Part shown: one piece after another, positions 8,477-17,120 of the stretch
How the letters are laid out: every line of letters starts with the position of its first letter
How positions within the stretch are numbered: the stretch's first letter is position 1
NCBI GenBank assembly: GCA_963794155.1
Contig: CAWCCX010000018.1
Span: 62,001-126,000 of the forward strand
Reading direction: 5' to 3'
DNA from: Roseiarcus sp963794155
Lineage (GTDB): Bacteria > Pseudomonadota > Alphaproteobacteria > Rhizobiales > Beijerinckiaceae
Length of the DNA: 64,000 bases
The notes under the pieces: model-generated
The model's input: only the letters and a program-made list of their open reading frames with translations
Database searches by the model: none
What the model was told of the DNA's origin: nothing
Made by a program: the position numbers and the translations under genes

Positions 8477-8932
8477 TCACGATCCGAGCGAGCGCGCCTG
8501 GGTCAGAATTCGCTCGGCATCGACGATTTCGGCCAATGCCTGGCGCAGCGTGGCGAGATCGTCGTCCGCAAGCCTCGAGGCGGGCGCTCCTGCAAGCAAC
8601 TCGTCCGTCCTCGCCTGCTCGGCGGGGGCTTGAGCGGCGCTCGAGAGGGCCTGAACGCCCTGCTCCTTGAACAGCTTCTGGACGCCCTTGATCGTGTAGC
8701 CTTCATCGTACAACAGGCGCCGGATGAGCTTGAGCCGCTCAACGTCGTCGGGGCGGTAATAGCGTCGCCCGCCGGCCCGCTTCAGCGGCCGGACCTGGGG
8801 AAAGCGCGTCTCCCAGAACCGCAACACATGTTGCGGCAGATCCATCGCATCCGCCACTTCGCGAATCGTTCGATAGGCCTCGGGACCCTTCTCAATCGGC
8901 GCATCCGCGCCCGCCGGCGGCGGGAGAATCAT
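8477..8932 (-). CDS. MerR-family transcriptional regulator
   Basis: This 151-residue protein has a MerR winged helix near the N-terminus. YRTIREVADAMDLPQHVLRFWE is the helix-turn-helix, and FPQVRPLKRAGGRRYYRPDD the wing, where the classic RYY appears as RRYYR. Then comes a dimerisation helix, LIRRLLYDEGYTIKGVQKLF. The C-terminal part is Ala-rich with no metal-binding cysteines, so it is not a metal sensor. It lies just downstream of ihfA on the same strand, the order seen in many alphaproteobacteria with this orphan MerR gene. The regulon is unknown. Confidence 0.9.
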   Translation of the reverse strand: MILPPPAGADAPIEKGPEAYRTIREVADAMDLPQHVLRFWETRFPQVRPLKRAGGRRYYRPDDVERLKLIRRLLYDEGYTIKGVQKLFKEQGVQALSSAAQAPAEQARTDELLAGAPASRLADDDLATLRQALAEIVDAERILTQARSLGS

Positions 8933-9041
8933 GGCGCCTCCATTCGCATCGCTGCACTATCGGCCGATTGGACCGGAAACGCCAGATCGTCGAGTCGCAG
9001 GCCGCCCTTCCGCGTCGGCGATGGGGCGTCCGCTTAAACCC

Positions 9042-9398
9042 CTACTCCCTTTCCGAGCCTGGATCGCGTCCGTTGATCTTGGCCTTGAGCACATTGGACG
9101 GCTTGAACACCATCACCCGGCGAGGAAGGATCGGCACTTCGACGCCGGTCTTCGGATTGCGCCCCACCCGCTCGCCCTTCGACCGGACGACGAACGAGCC
9201 GAAACCGGAGAGCTTGATGGTCTCGCCACGCGCGGCCGCATCGGAAATTTCGTCGAGAACCGACTGGACCAGTTCCGCCGACTCGGTGCGCGACAATCCG
9301 ACCTTCTGATAGACGATCTCGGCCAGGTCGGCGCGGGTCACCGTCTTTCCGGATTCGCGCCCAAGTCGTGATTCGCTGCCGAGCCTAGCGTTCGCCAT
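9042..9398 (-). CDS. ihfA: Integration host factor subunit alpha
   Basis: IhfA pairs with IhfB to bend DNA at specific sites in transcription, recombination and replication. The sequence shows the HU/IHF fold: KTVTRADLAEIVYQKVGLSRTE, then LSGFGSFVVRSKGERVGRNP with the beta-arm, GRNPKTG and the arm-tip proline region, and RRVMVFKPSNVLK. ATG 9398 is preferred over the in-frame TTG at 9410. The protein is 118 residues including a short N-terminal extension before GKTVTR. A MerR gene follows. In relatives plsX and fabH usually precede ihfA, but here an oppositely oriented SDR gene does, after 260 bases without a recognisable gene. Confidence 0.95.
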   Translation of the reverse strand: MANARLGSESRLGRESGKTVTRADLAEIVYQKVGLSRTESAELVQSVLDEISDAAARGETIKLSGFGSFVVRSKGERVGRNPKTGVEVPILPRRVMVFKPSNVLKAKINGRDPGSERE

Positions 9399-9659
9399 TT
9401 CGAGCCCCAAACAATTCCCGCTTCGCGCGCGACGTCGGCCCCCGACCCCGCGCAGTCCCCAAAGAAGCGCCAGCGACCATGTCGTATCCGGACCGGACTT
9501 TCTTTTCGATCACGGCGAGTCCATAAGCGCGGAGCCTCTATCGGCGCCGATGAAAATCTACTTTTGCAAGGTCGCGCTCCATCCGGCTTCCCGTCGTCTT
9601 GCGCCGGCCCGCGATCATGCCCCGGAGGCGAACCTAGCAAATGACTGAGGGAGTGTCGA

Positions 9660-10430
9660 TTGAGCGCGTCGAGTGAGGACGGGTCGCCCCGAATCGCGCT
9701 CGTCACCGGGGCCTCGCGCGGCATCGGCCGCGCCGCGGCCCTCGCCTTGGCGGCGTCGGGCGCCCATGTGGTCGCGCTGGCCCGCACGCAGGGTGGCCTC
9801 GAGGAGCTCGACGACGAAATCCGCGCCCTTCCGACCGCAGCTCCGGGCGGAACGACTCTGGTTCCGATGGATCTACGCGACTTCGCCGCGATCGATCGGC
9901 TGGGAGAAGCGCTGCATCGCCGCTGGGGCCGGCTTGACGCCTTGGTCGGCAACGCCGGCGTCCTGGGCCTCCTGACCCCCCTCCACCACCTCGACCCGAA
10001 GACCTGGGACGACGTCATGGCGGTCAACGTTACCGCCAACTGGCGCCTCATCCGCTCGCTCGATCCTTTGCTGCGCCGCTCCGCCGCCGGCCGGGTCGCG
10101 TTCATAACCTCCGGCGCAGCGAGCCGGGCGGAGCTGCGCGCCTATTGGGGCCCCTACGCGGCGTCAAAGGGGGCGCTCGACGCCCTCGCCCGCACTTATG
10201 CCGCCGAGACCCTCAACACGTCGACGATCCGGGTCATGCTCATCGATCCGGGGCCGCTCCGAACCCGGATGCGGGCGACCGCCATGCCCGGCGAGGACCC
10301 CTTGACGCTGCGCGCGCCCGAGGCGCTCGCGCCCAAGATTGTCGAAATCTGCTCGCCCGGGTGGACCGAGACCGGCAAATTGTATGATTTTCGTTCCGAT
10401 CGGGTGCTGCGGTTCCAAGCTCCCGCCTGA
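9660..10430 (+). CDS. SDR-family oxidoreductase
   Basis: This 256-residue classical short-chain dehydrogenase has the cofactor motif TGASRGIGR near residue 17, NAGVLG as the NAG motif near residue 98, the active-site serine in TSGAASR, and YAASKGALD as YxxxK. It begins at TTG 9660, six bases after an SD-like GGGAG. The N-terminal MSASSEDGSPRIALVTG is typical of alphaproteobacterial SDRs annotated as oxidoreductases with unknown substrate. It is divergent from ihfA and followed by the ribosomal operon after 238 bases. Confidence 0.88.
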   Translation: MSASSEDGSPRIALVTGASRGIGRAAALALAASGAHVVALARTQGGLEELDDEIRALPTAAPGGTTLVPMDLRDFAAIDRLGEALHRRWGRLDALVGNAGVLGLLTPLHHLDPKTWDDVMAVNVTANWRLIRSLDPLLRRSAAGRVAFITSGAASRAELRAYWGPYAASKGALDALARTYAAETLNTSTIRVMLIDPGPLRTRMRATAMPGEDPLTLRAPEALAPKIVEICSPGWTETGKLYDFRSDRVLRFQAPA

Positions 10431-10468
10431 TCGGCCGACGGCGGCAAGATTGGCCTTGCGGATCTGAG

Positions 10469-10490
10469 GCCGCCTCGATATGAAGGCGGC
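10469..10490 (+). terminator. Hairpin downstream of the SDR gene
   Basis: A 7-bp perfect stem (gccgcct at 10469-10475, aggcggc at 10484-10490) with an 8-nt loop lies 38 bases after the SDR stop and is followed by ttcgttgcg. The T content is low, so termination activity is only possible. It separates the SDR from the ribosomal operon leader. Confidence 0.3.
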
Positions 10491-10668
10491 TTCGTTGCGT
10501 CCCGCTGGGGGCTGAACGGAGGGCCGAGGCTCATTTCGCTTTGAGCATTCGGCAGGACCGTGACGGTCCGTCCTCCCGTGTTCCCGCCTTCGAACGATCC
10601 GGTTCGAGCCTTTCCCGGGCTCGAAGGGCTCCGCGTGGGACGCAGGCAATAGAGTTGAAAGGCACGAA

Positions 10669-11139
10669 ATGGCTCTCTACGAGCACATATTCCTGGCGCG
10701 CCAGGACGTCACGCCGCAGCAAGTCGAGGCGCTGACGGAGCAGATCAAGACGAAAATCGCCGCGCTGGGCGGAGCAGTGACCAAGGTCGAGCCTTGGGGG
10801 CTGAAGTCGCTCGCGTTCCGGATCAAGAAGAACCGCAAGGCGCACTTCACGCTGCTTAACATCGCCGGGCCCTCCGAGGCGGTGGTCGAGATCGAGCGCC
10901 TGTTGAGCATCAACGAAGACGTCATCCGCTACCTCACCATCCGCGTCGACGAGCATGAAGCCGGCCCATCGGCGATGTTGCGCAAGCGCGACGACGGCGA
11001 CCGCGACGAGCGCGGCCCGCGAGGGCCGCGTGGGGACCGGTCGGACCGGGGCGAACGCGGCGACCGGCCGGATCGGGGGGACCGTCCCGATCGTCCGCCG
11101 CGCCGCCCGCGCGATGACGCAAATCTCGGAGTCAGCTGA
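10669..11139 (+). CDS. rpsF: 30S ribosomal protein bS6
   Basis: The first ~95 residues are a complete bS6: MALYEHIFLARQDVTPQQVE, VTKVEPWGLKSLAFRIKKN and HFTLLNIAGPSEAV. S6 binds S18 on the 30S platform. The protein is 156 residues because a long charged tail rich in Arg, Gly and Asp (RGD/RPD repeats, residues ~108-150) follows the domain; such tails are common in alphaproteobacterial S6. An SD-like GAAAGG precedes ATG 10669. The stop overlaps the rpsR start, so the two are translationally coupled. The 130-base leader contains a GGACCG-CGGTCC hairpin. Confidence 0.97.
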   Translation: MALYEHIFLARQDVTPQQVEALTEQIKTKIAALGGAVTKVEPWGLKSLAFRIKKNRKAHFTLLNIAGPSEAVVEIERLLSINEDVIRYLTIRVDEHEAGPSAMLRKRDDGDRDERGPRGPRGDRSDRGERGDRPDRGDRPDRPPRRPRDDANLGVS

Positions 11140-11375
11140 TGGCCGTCGCTCCCCGCCGCCCGTTTTTCCGCCGCCGCAAGTCGTGCCCGTTTTCGGGCGC
11201 CAACGCGCCGAAGATCGACTATAAGGACACTCGTCTCCTGTCGCGCTATATCTCCGAACGCGGCAAGATCGTGCCCTCGCGCATCACCGCGGTCAGCGCC
11301 GGCAAGCAACGCGAGCTTGCGCAGGCGATCAAGCGCGCCCAATTCCTGGGCCTCTTGCCCTACGTGATCCGTTGA
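11139..11375 (+). CDS. rpsR: 30S ribosomal protein bS18
   Basis: This 78-residue protein has the family core DYKDTRLLSRYISERGKIVPSR and ends KRAQFLGLLPYVIR. It joins the 30S subunit as a complex with S6. An early motif, FFRRRKSCPFSGANAPKI, matches the zinc-less form. The ATG overlaps the rpsF stop (tgATGa), showing coupling. DUF2232 and rplI genes follow in the same orientation, the standard alphaproteobacterial operon. Confidence 0.97.
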   Translation: MAVAPRRPFFRRRKSCPFSGANAPKIDYKDTRLLSRYISERGKIVPSRITAVSAGKQRELAQAIKRAQFLGLLPYVIR

Positions 11376-11503
11376 TGGCGTCCGGGCGCCGCCGCGCCTG
11401 AACTTTCGAACCGCCGCGTTCGGCTGGATTGGCCGCGGCGGCAGCTGGAGGCGGGCGGCCGGCCCGTCTTCTAACCGCAAACCGACGCGGGACAGCGCTC
11501 GTC

Positions 11504-12484
11504 ATGTTGCATCGATTTGTCGTCGCGATCGGAGCGGGATGCGCCGCCGCGCTCTTGTTCGTCGTGAGCGCGCAGTCGAGCGTCTTGGCGATGGCGCTTG
11601 CCTATCTCGCGCCGTTGCCGATCATGATCGCGACCCTGGGCTTCGGGCTCGACGCCGGGGCGATCGCGGGGGTGATTTCGGTCGCCGCGCTCGCGCTCTT
11701 GTCCGAGCCGCTGTCGGCCCTGTTGTTCGCCGCTTCCGTCGCCGGACCGGCCTGGGCGCTGGCCGCGTTCGCGATCGTCCCGGTCGGACGATATTTCGCT
11801 GCCCCTAGACCGGGTGCGCCGCCCCACGCCTCGGTCGGCGCCATCGTCTCGCTGGCGGCGCTGTTCGGGATGATCGGCAGCGCCGCGGTGCTGACGACCG
11901 TTATCGTCGTCTACGGCGGCTATCGGGAAGGCGCGCGCCAGGTCGCCACGGCCGTCGCCGCCCTTGCGGCCGACGCCTTCGACGGCGCGCCGGATAATCT
12001 CACTGCCCGCGATTTCGCCGATGCGCTGGTGCGATTTGGACCTCCGGCGATCGCCGCCTCGACACTCATGATGCTGTGCGTCAACCTCTACGCCGCGGCG
12101 CGTTCAACCCTGCTGTCGCATAATCTTCCCCGGACGTGGCCCGACGTACCGACGTCCCTTTCGCTGCCTTGGCCAGTGGGCGTCGCTTTCCTCGCCTGTC
12201 TCGCCGGGGCATACGCGCTGCCGAGCCCGACCGCCCAATATTTCTCGATCGGCGCCGGAGGCCTCGGCGGCGCGCTGGCGCTACAGGGATTGGCGGTCGC
12301 GCACGCGCTCTCGGGCGGTCTGAAGATGCGGCCGCTGATGCTCGTCGCCCTCTACGCCTGCTCGGTTCTGCGAGCCAAATACACGCTCCCGGTTCTCGCT
12401 GGCCTGGGCCTTCTCGATTTATTCCTCAGGCTGCGCTCGCGCGCCGCCCTCGTTCCCACCCCCACTCCGACAGGACACAAATAG
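11504..12484 (+). CDS. DUF2232 integral membrane protein
   Basis: This is a 326-residue polytopic membrane protein with about eight hydrophobic segments, beginning FVVAIGAGCAAALLFVVSA and ending with LPVLAGLGLLDLFLRLR. Position between rpsR and rplI plus this topology identify the DUF2232 (YybS-like) protein seen in nearly all Hyphomicrobiales S6 operons. The ATG at 11504 is chosen over an open frame to 11429, because the upstream residues are low-complexity Ala/Gly/Arg and MLHRFVV starts the first membrane helix. Its function is not established; a role in envelope biology is only inferred. Confidence 0.85.
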   Translation: MLHRFVVAIGAGCAAALLFVVSAQSSVLAMALAYLAPLPIMIATLGFGLDAGAIAGVISVAALALLSEPLSALLFAASVAGPAWALAAFAIVPVGRYFAAPRPGAPPHASVGAIVSLAALFGMIGSAAVLTTVIVVYGGYREGARQVATAVAALAADAFDGAPDNLTARDFADALVRFGPPAIAASTLMMLCVNLYAAARSTLLSHNLPRTWPDVPTSLSLPWPVGVAFLACLAGAYALPSPTAQYFSIGAGGLGGALALQGLAVAHALSGGLKMRPLMLVALYACSVLRAKYTLPVLAGLGLLDLFLRLRSRAALVPTPTPTGHK

Positions 12485-12493
12485 GAGGCGAAA

Positions 12494-13069
12494 ATGGACG
12501 TTATTCTCTTGGAGCGCGTCGGCAAGCTCGGACACATGGGCGATACGGTGCGCGTGAAAGACGGCTACGCGCGCAATTTTCTCTTGCCGCGCGGCAAAGC
12601 CTTGCGGGCGACAGAGGCCAACAAGAAGAAATTCGAGGCCCGGCGCGCCGATCTCGAGGCGCGCAACCACGAGCTCAAGCGCGGCGCGGGCGAGGTTTCC
12701 TCGAAGCTCGAGGGCGCGACGGTCGTCATCATTCGCCAGGCCGGCGAGACCGGGCAGCTCTACGGCTCGGTGTCGGCGCGGGACATCGCCGAAGCGCTGG
12801 CCGCCGCCGGCCACCCGGTCCAGCGCGGCCACGTGGCGATCCAGCACCCGATCAAGACCCTCGGCCTGCACCCGGTGCCGATCCATCTCCATCCCGAAAT
12901 CGAGACCAAGGTCACCGTCAACGTCGCGCGCTCGACCGAGCAGGCCGAACGACAGGCCAAGGGCGAGGACCTCACGGTGCGCGAGCAAACCTCGATGGAC
13001 GATCTGGGGCTCGAAGTCGGAAAGGCGCTTGCCGAGGCCGGTCCTGGCGAGGGCCTTGGCCGGGAGTAA
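12494..13069 (+). CDS. rplI: 50S ribosomal protein bL9
   Basis: This 191-residue bL9 starts MDVILLERVGKLGHMGDTV and has the ARNFLLPRGKAL motif of the N-terminal rRNA-binding domain. A long connecting helix (about 45-75) and the C-terminal domain with LYGSVSARDIAEAL and HPIKTLGLHPVPIHLHPEI follow. The C-terminus extends about 40 residues beyond E. coli L9, as usual in alphaproteobacteria. AGGAGG lies seven bases before ATG 12494. It closes the S6 operon and is followed by a convergent gene. Confidence 0.97.
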   Translation: MDVILLERVGKLGHMGDTVRVKDGYARNFLLPRGKALRATEANKKKFEARRADLEARNHELKRGAGEVSSKLEGATVVIIRQAGETGQLYGSVSARDIAEALAAAGHPVQRGHVAIQHPIKTLGLHPVPIHLHPEIETKVTVNVARSTEQAERQAKGEDLTVREQTSMDDLGLEVGKALAEAGPGEGLGRE

Positions 13070-13114
13070 TCGGCGAGTGGAAGCTCGGCGCCCCGCATCG
13101 GCGGTTCCGCGCCC

Positions 13115-14122
13115 TCACACGAACCGGAATTCGCTGACGTGCTGGTACTCGTCGTCCGGCCGCAGCACGCAATCGGTGAAATGGCGCCGGTTGGGCGAAT
13201 CCGGGAAGGCCTGCGGCTCGAGGGCCAAGCCCGCATGCGCGCCGTAATGCTGGCCGTCCAATCCGGGCGCCGGACAGTTGAGGGGGGCCGCGTTATAGAA
13301 CTGGACGCCGGGTTCGGTTGAGAACAAGCTCATCGTCAGGCCGTTCCGCGGCGAGCGCACCGCCGCGATTTGCGCCAAACCTTCCTCGTCGGGCTGAAGC
13401 GCGGCGACAAAATTGGTGTCGTAGGCCGTTCCGGTCGGATTGCGAACCGTGCGGGGCTGTCGAAAGTCATATGGCGTGCCGGCGACGGCGCGAATCTCCC
13501 CGGTCGGAATCAACTCGTCGTCCGCAGGCGTGTAGAACTCGGCGAACAGCGTCAGCTCATGGTCGAGAATGTCGGGAGAGCCGTCGAGGTTGAAATAGCT
13601 GTGCTGGGTGAGATTGACGATCGTTGGCCGGTCTGAGACCGCCGAAAGTTCGACCCTGAGCGTCGCGGGTTCGAGGAGGCGGTAGACGCAAGTCGCGGTG
13701 AGAGCGCCCGGGAAACCGGCGTCGCCGTCCGGCGATTCGAGCGTCAGCTCGACTGACGATTCGTCATACGCGCCGAGCTTCCAGATCCGGTGGCCAAATC
13801 CATTCGGGCCACCGTGCAGCGTGTGCTTCTGGCCGGGCTTGCGCTCGAGTTGATAGGCCACTCCGTCGAGGACAAACCGGCCGTTCGCGATCCGGTTGGC
13901 GAACCGGCCCGGCACCGCGCCGAAAGACGGCGAGTAAGCGAGGTAGTCGTCCAGCGTGTTGAGGCCGAGCACGACGCGCTGCAACCCGTTGGAGGCCGGC
14001 ACGACGAGGTCGCGCACCACCGCACCCCAAGTGAGAATCTTCGCGCTAGCCCCTGCCCTGGACGCGATCGTGACCTCGAACACGGGCGTTTGATCAATCT
14101 GGCCGAAACCATTTGCGCTCAC
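13115..14122 (-). CDS. galM: Aldose 1-epimerase
   Basis: The enzyme interconverts alpha- and beta-anomers of aldoses. Key sites are visible: PGRFANRIANGRF, the catalytic His in KHTLHGGPNGF, the second His in NLTQHSYFNLDG, and the base Glu in HAGLALEPQAFPDSPN. GTG 14122 is preferred, since GGGGGACGAA stands just upstream and homology begins at VSANGFGQ. An in-frame TTG at 14164 would instead overlap the UDG stop by four bases. It lies downstream of the UDG gene on the same strand with which it has no obvious functional link. Confidence 0.92.
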   Translation of the reverse strand: MSANGFGQIDQTPVFEVTIASRAGASAKILTWGAVVRDLVVPASNGLQRVVLGLNTLDDYLAYSPSFGAVPGRFANRIANGRFVLDGVAYQLERKPGQKHTLHGGPNGFGHRIWKLGAYDESSVELTLESPDGDAGFPGALTATCVYRLLEPATLRVELSAVSDRPTIVNLTQHSYFNLDGSPDILDHELTLFAEFYTPADDELIPTGEIRAVAGTPYDFRQPRTVRNPTGTAYDTNFVAALQPDEEGLAQIAAVRSPRNGLTMSLFSTEPGVQFYNAAPLNCPAPGLDGQHYGAHAGLALEPQAFPDSPNRRHFTDCVLRPDDEYQHVSEFRFV

Positions 14123-14160
14123 TTCGTCCCCCCAAATTCCTGCGTTTCGCAATCCGCCCT

Positions 14161-14838
14161 TCAACTTTCACCCACCGCCGGCGCCTGCACATCCGTGCGG
14201 TCGAGCTCGGCGCGGACCTGCGCGAAGACCTGGCGAAACATCGCTTCCGTCAGCACGCGGGTGTTGGTGTTGTAGCGCGAGCAATGATAGCTGTCGAAGA
14301 GGCCGAGGTCGGGGGGCGCCAACGCATGGCGCGTCCCGTGGCCGAAGGGAAACTTCGCTGGGCTCAAATTGACGGCGCGCACCGTGCTGTCATGCGCGAT
14401 TCGGCCAAGCGCGACCACGATCCGCAATCGCGGCAGAGAAAAGATCGCCTGCGTCAAATACCGCCGGCAGGTCGCGATCTCCTCAGGCGTCGGCTTGTTT
14501 TGTGGCGGGACGCAGCGCACCGCGTTGACGATTGCGCAGTCGGCCAGCCTGAGCCCATCGTCCGGCCGGCGATCGTAGGTCCCTGAGGCGAAGCCGTAGG
14601 CAAGCAGCGTGCGGTAAAGAAGCTCGCCCGCAAAGTCCCCGGTGAAGGGACGGCCAGTCCGGTTGGCGCCGCGCAATCCCGGCGCAAGTCCGACGATCAG
14701 CAGGCGAGCGTCAGATTCGCCGAACGAGGCCACCGGCGCGTTCGACCACTCCGGGTAGTCGGCTCGGTTTGACGCACGGAACGCCGCGAGCCGGGGACAA
14801 TCCGCGCAATCGGACGCCGGGCCGACATCGAAGGCCAC
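14161..14838 (-). CDS. Uracil-DNA glycosylase, family 5 (UDGb-like)
   Basis: This 225-residue protein removes uracil and deaminated purines from DNA. N-terminal DCADCPRL supplies two of four Cys ligands of the Fe-S cluster; further cysteines occur in NAVRCVPP and IATCRRYL. Motif A is GLAPGLRGANRTGRPFTGD, where family 5 lacks the polar catalytic Asp/Asn of other UDGs, and motif B is HCSRYNTNT. The length and the CVPPQNKPTPEE loop are diagnostic. The stop overlaps the upstream alternative galM start, so the two may be transcribed together. Confidence 0.9.
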   Translation of the reverse strand: MAFDVGPASDCADCPRLAAFRASNRADYPEWSNAPVASFGESDARLLIVGLAPGLRGANRTGRPFTGDFAGELLYRTLLAYGFASGTYDRRPDDGLRLADCAIVNAVRCVPPQNKPTPEEIATCRRYLTQAIFSLPRLRIVVALGRIAHDSTVRAVNLSPAKFPFGHGTRHALAPPDLGLFDSYHCSRYNTNTRVLTEAMFRQVFAQVRAELDRTDVQAPAVGES

Positions 14839-14856
14839 GGCCCCGGCGTTCCGGCC

Positions 14857-15466
14857 TTATTCGCGCAGTTCTTCGGCCGGTTGCTGGATGGGCCCAAAGG
14901 ACTGGCCCCGGCGATGATCGACCGGACGCGGCGGCCGATCCCCGGGATCTCGCCCGATGCGCTGGATCAGATGGGCGAGATCAATGAACTCGTCCGCCTG
15001 ACGGCGCAATTCGTCCGCCACCATCGGCGGCTGGGTGGAAATCGTCGACACGACCGCCACCCGGACGCCTTTGCGCTGGATCGATTCGACCAGCGACCGA
15101 AAGTCGCCGTCGCCGGAGAACAGGACCATGAGATCGAGATGGGGCGCCATGTCCAGGGCGTTGACCGCAAGCTCGATATCCATGTTGCCTTTGACCTTGC
15201 GGCGTCCCGTCGAGTTCGACAAACTCCTTCGTCGGCTTCGTCACGACTGAATAGCCATTGTAGTCGAGCCAGTCGACAAGCGGCCGGACAGACGAATACT
15301 CCTGATCGTCGACCAGAGCCGTGTAATAGAAGGCTCGAACCAGACGTCCCTTTGCCTGAAATTCCTTCAGGAGGCGCTTATAGTCGATATCGAACCCGAG
15401 AGCTTTCGCACTCGCGTAGAGATTTGCCCCATCAATAAACAGGGCGATTCTTTCTAAGGATGACAT
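14857..15466 (-). pseudogene. NYN-domain (LabA/DUF88-like) protein, frameshifted
   Basis: The frame from ATG 15466 reads LERIALFIDGANLYASAKALG, with the first catalytic Asp in FIDGAN, and continues to TKPTKEFV. The other frame then gives STGRRKVKGNMDIELAVNAL and LMVLFSGDGDFRSLVESIQRKG, holding the remaining conserved acidic residues. Deleting one base near 15222 rejoins them into about 202 residues, the normal length. NYN proteins are PIN-like ribonucleases acting on RNA. Either the gene is inactivated by one inserted base or the base is an error; all catalytic residues are otherwise present. Confidence 0.85.
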
Positions 15467-15546
15467 AGTGAGGTTCTTTTCGCGTTTCGGTGATTACCAT
15501 GCAGCGGCTGTTTATAGGGATCGCCCGGCCGCAGCACATGACATTT

Positions 15547-15744
15547 TTATGAATCCAGGATCAAGTCTGAAACTGGACCACTCCCCGGACAATTTTTCGT
15601 GCGTGGGCGGTCGATTTCAGTCTTTTTCGCCGGTTTGCGCCGCGCCATCGGGAGCCCAATCAACACAACCGACGACGCGAGCCAAGCAATATAGTACGGA
15701 GCTGAGGCGAAATCCAAGGGTTCGGGTTGGAATTTTCGCCTCAT
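15547..15744 (-). CDS. Possible 65-residue membrane-anchored small protein
   Basis: An open frame from ATG 15744 encodes a short protein with one hydrophobic segment (YYIAWLASSVVLIGLPMA) followed by a basic tail (RRKPAKKTEIDRPRTK). The hydrophobic-then-basic layout resembles small inner membrane proteins, but no homologue is recognised and the SD is weak. It lies in the 325-base gap between the NYN and FAH genes, which otherwise shows no gene. Confidence 0.25.
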   Translation of the reverse strand: MRRKFQPEPLDFASAPYYIAWLASSVVLIGLPMARRKPAKKTEIDRPRTKNCPGSGPVSDLILDS

Positions 15745-15904
15745 CGCGCGCAAGGCGCGATCACGAACATTTAGCCGGGCGCGGGGAGCCGTGAGGATTG
15801 ACGAGGCCGCGCGGCGAGCGTTTGGTATCGCCCCATCGGCCGGCCAAAAGGGCGAGGCGCGACATATTCCGGCCCGGCTCCGGGCGGCTTCAACGGGAGG
15901 GGTG

Positions 15905-16756
15905 ATGAAACTCGCGCGATATGGCAGGGCGGGCAAGGAGAAGCCGGCCCTCGTCGACCGGGCCGGGAAACTCAGGGACTTGAGCGAGGTCGTCGAGGAC
16001 ATCGACGCCGGTGCGCTCGCTCCGCGCACCCTCGCGCGGCTGGTCAAGATTAAGCCGGAATCCCTGCCCCCGGTGCGGGGGGCGCCGAGAATTGGGCCGT
16101 GTTTGACGCAAGTCGGCAATTTTCTCGCCATTGGGCTCAATTATGCCGATCACGCGGCGGAATCCGGCATGCCGGTGCCGAAGGAGCCGCTGCTGTTCAG
16201 CAAGGCGCCCTCCTGCATCGTCGGCCCGAACGACGACGTCATGATCCCCAAGGGGTCGAAAAAAACCGACTGGGAAGTCGAACTCGCGATCGTGATCGGG
16301 ACGCGCGCCAGTTATGTCAGCGAAGACAAAGCGCTTGCTCATGTCGCCGGCTATTGCATCTGCAACGACGTGTCGGAGCGCGAATTCCAGCATGAACGGG
16401 CGGGCCAGTGGGTGAAAGGCAAGAGCGCGCCGACCTTCGGCCCGCTTGGGCCATGGCTGGTCACACCAGACGAGATCGAGGACGTTCAGGCGCTCGGCAT
16501 GTGGCTCGACGTCAACGGCGAGCGCATGCAGACCGGATCGACGAAGACGATGGTGTTCGGGGTCAAGACACTGGTGTCCTACATTTCCCAGTTCATGATT
16601 CTCGAGCCGGGCGACGTCATCACCAGCGGCACGCCGCCCGGGGTCGGCGCGGGAAAGAAGCCGCCCCGGTTCCTGCAGGCGGGCGACACCGTGTCGCTTG
16701 GGATCGACGGGCTCGGACGGCAGGCCCAGCGCATCGTCGCGTGGAAGGCCGATTGA
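15905..16756 (+). CDS. Fumarylacetoacetate hydrolase (FAH) family protein
   Basis: This 283-residue FAH-fold enzyme has the metal and active site motifs AIGLNYADHAAESG, DWEVELAIVIGTRA with acidic ligands, NDVSEREFQ, KSAPTFGPLGPW and SGTPPGVGAG. The family cleaves or decarboxylates 1,3-dicarbonyl compounds such as acylpyruvates; this subgroup resembles ureidoglycolate lyase/2-hydroxyhepta-diene-dioate isomerase types. ATG 15905 follows GGGAGGGG, and the frame upstream to 15791 lacks similarity. A small membrane protein gene follows 10 bases downstream. The substrate is unknown. Confidence 0.88.
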   Translation: MKLARYGRAGKEKPALVDRAGKLRDLSEVVEDIDAGALAPRTLARLVKIKPESLPPVRGAPRIGPCLTQVGNFLAIGLNYADHAAESGMPVPKEPLLFSKAPSCIVGPNDDVMIPKGSKKTDWEVELAIVIGTRASYVSEDKALAHVAGYCICNDVSEREFQHERAGQWVKGKSAPTFGPLGPWLVTPDEIEDVQALGMWLDVNGERMQTGSTKTMVFGVKTLVSYISQFMILEPGDVITSGTPPGVGAGKKPPRFLQAGDTVSLGIDGLGRQAQRIVAWKAD

Positions 16757-16766
16757 GCCGTTACGG

Positions 16767-17087
16767 ATGAAACGCCTCTGGTCGGGGACGGGGGTCGTCT
16801 TCGCCGCCGTCTACGCGCTGGCGTTCATCGCGCTCTATATCGATTATCTTAGACGCGCGGGAAATTGGTTCGCCGATCTTCCCCTCTCGCTCGCCGCGCT
16901 GCCGTTCACGCTTGTCGTGCGGGCGCTGAATGGAGGCTCTTACGACTTCGGCGGCGATATGACCGGCCGAGTCGTCGCCGCGGGCGTCTTTTGCTCGGCG
17001 CTCGCCTATTTCGCGGGCCTCGTCGTGGAAACGATCCTTCGCACGCTTGGACGATTGGTTTTTGGGACGCGCGCGCTGAGGCCTTGA
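16767..17087 (+). CDS. Small integral membrane protein
   Basis: This 106-residue hypothetical protein has three hydrophobic segments: GVVFAAVYALAFIALYIDYL, LSLAALPFTLVV, and VVAAGVFCSALAYFAGLVVE. The ATG at 16767 lies 10 bases after the FAH stop, so it is probably cotranscribed. The layout (first helix, LRRAGNWFADLP loop, two more helices) is consistent with a real membrane protein, but no family is recognised. It ends convergently with argC. Confidence 0.6.
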   Translation: MKRLWSGTGVVFAAVYALAFIALYIDYLRRAGNWFADLPLSLAALPFTLVVRALNGGSYDFGGDMTGRVVAAGVFCSALAYFAGLVVETILRTLGRLVFGTRALRP

Positions 17088-17120
17088 ACGCGGGCGCGAT
17101 AGAGTTCGCGAATTCGCGCC

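Noticed and set aside
9399..9659. Search for plsX/fabH remnants upstream of ihfA.
   Set aside because: No translated frame resembles either gene. The gap is probably just the two divergent promoters.
10990..11130. Short repeats in the rpsF 3' end as a possible CRISPR or tandem array.
   Set aside because: They are irregular codon-level repeats of Arg/Gly/Asp in a coding tail, with no spacers. No CRISPR array was seen in the window.
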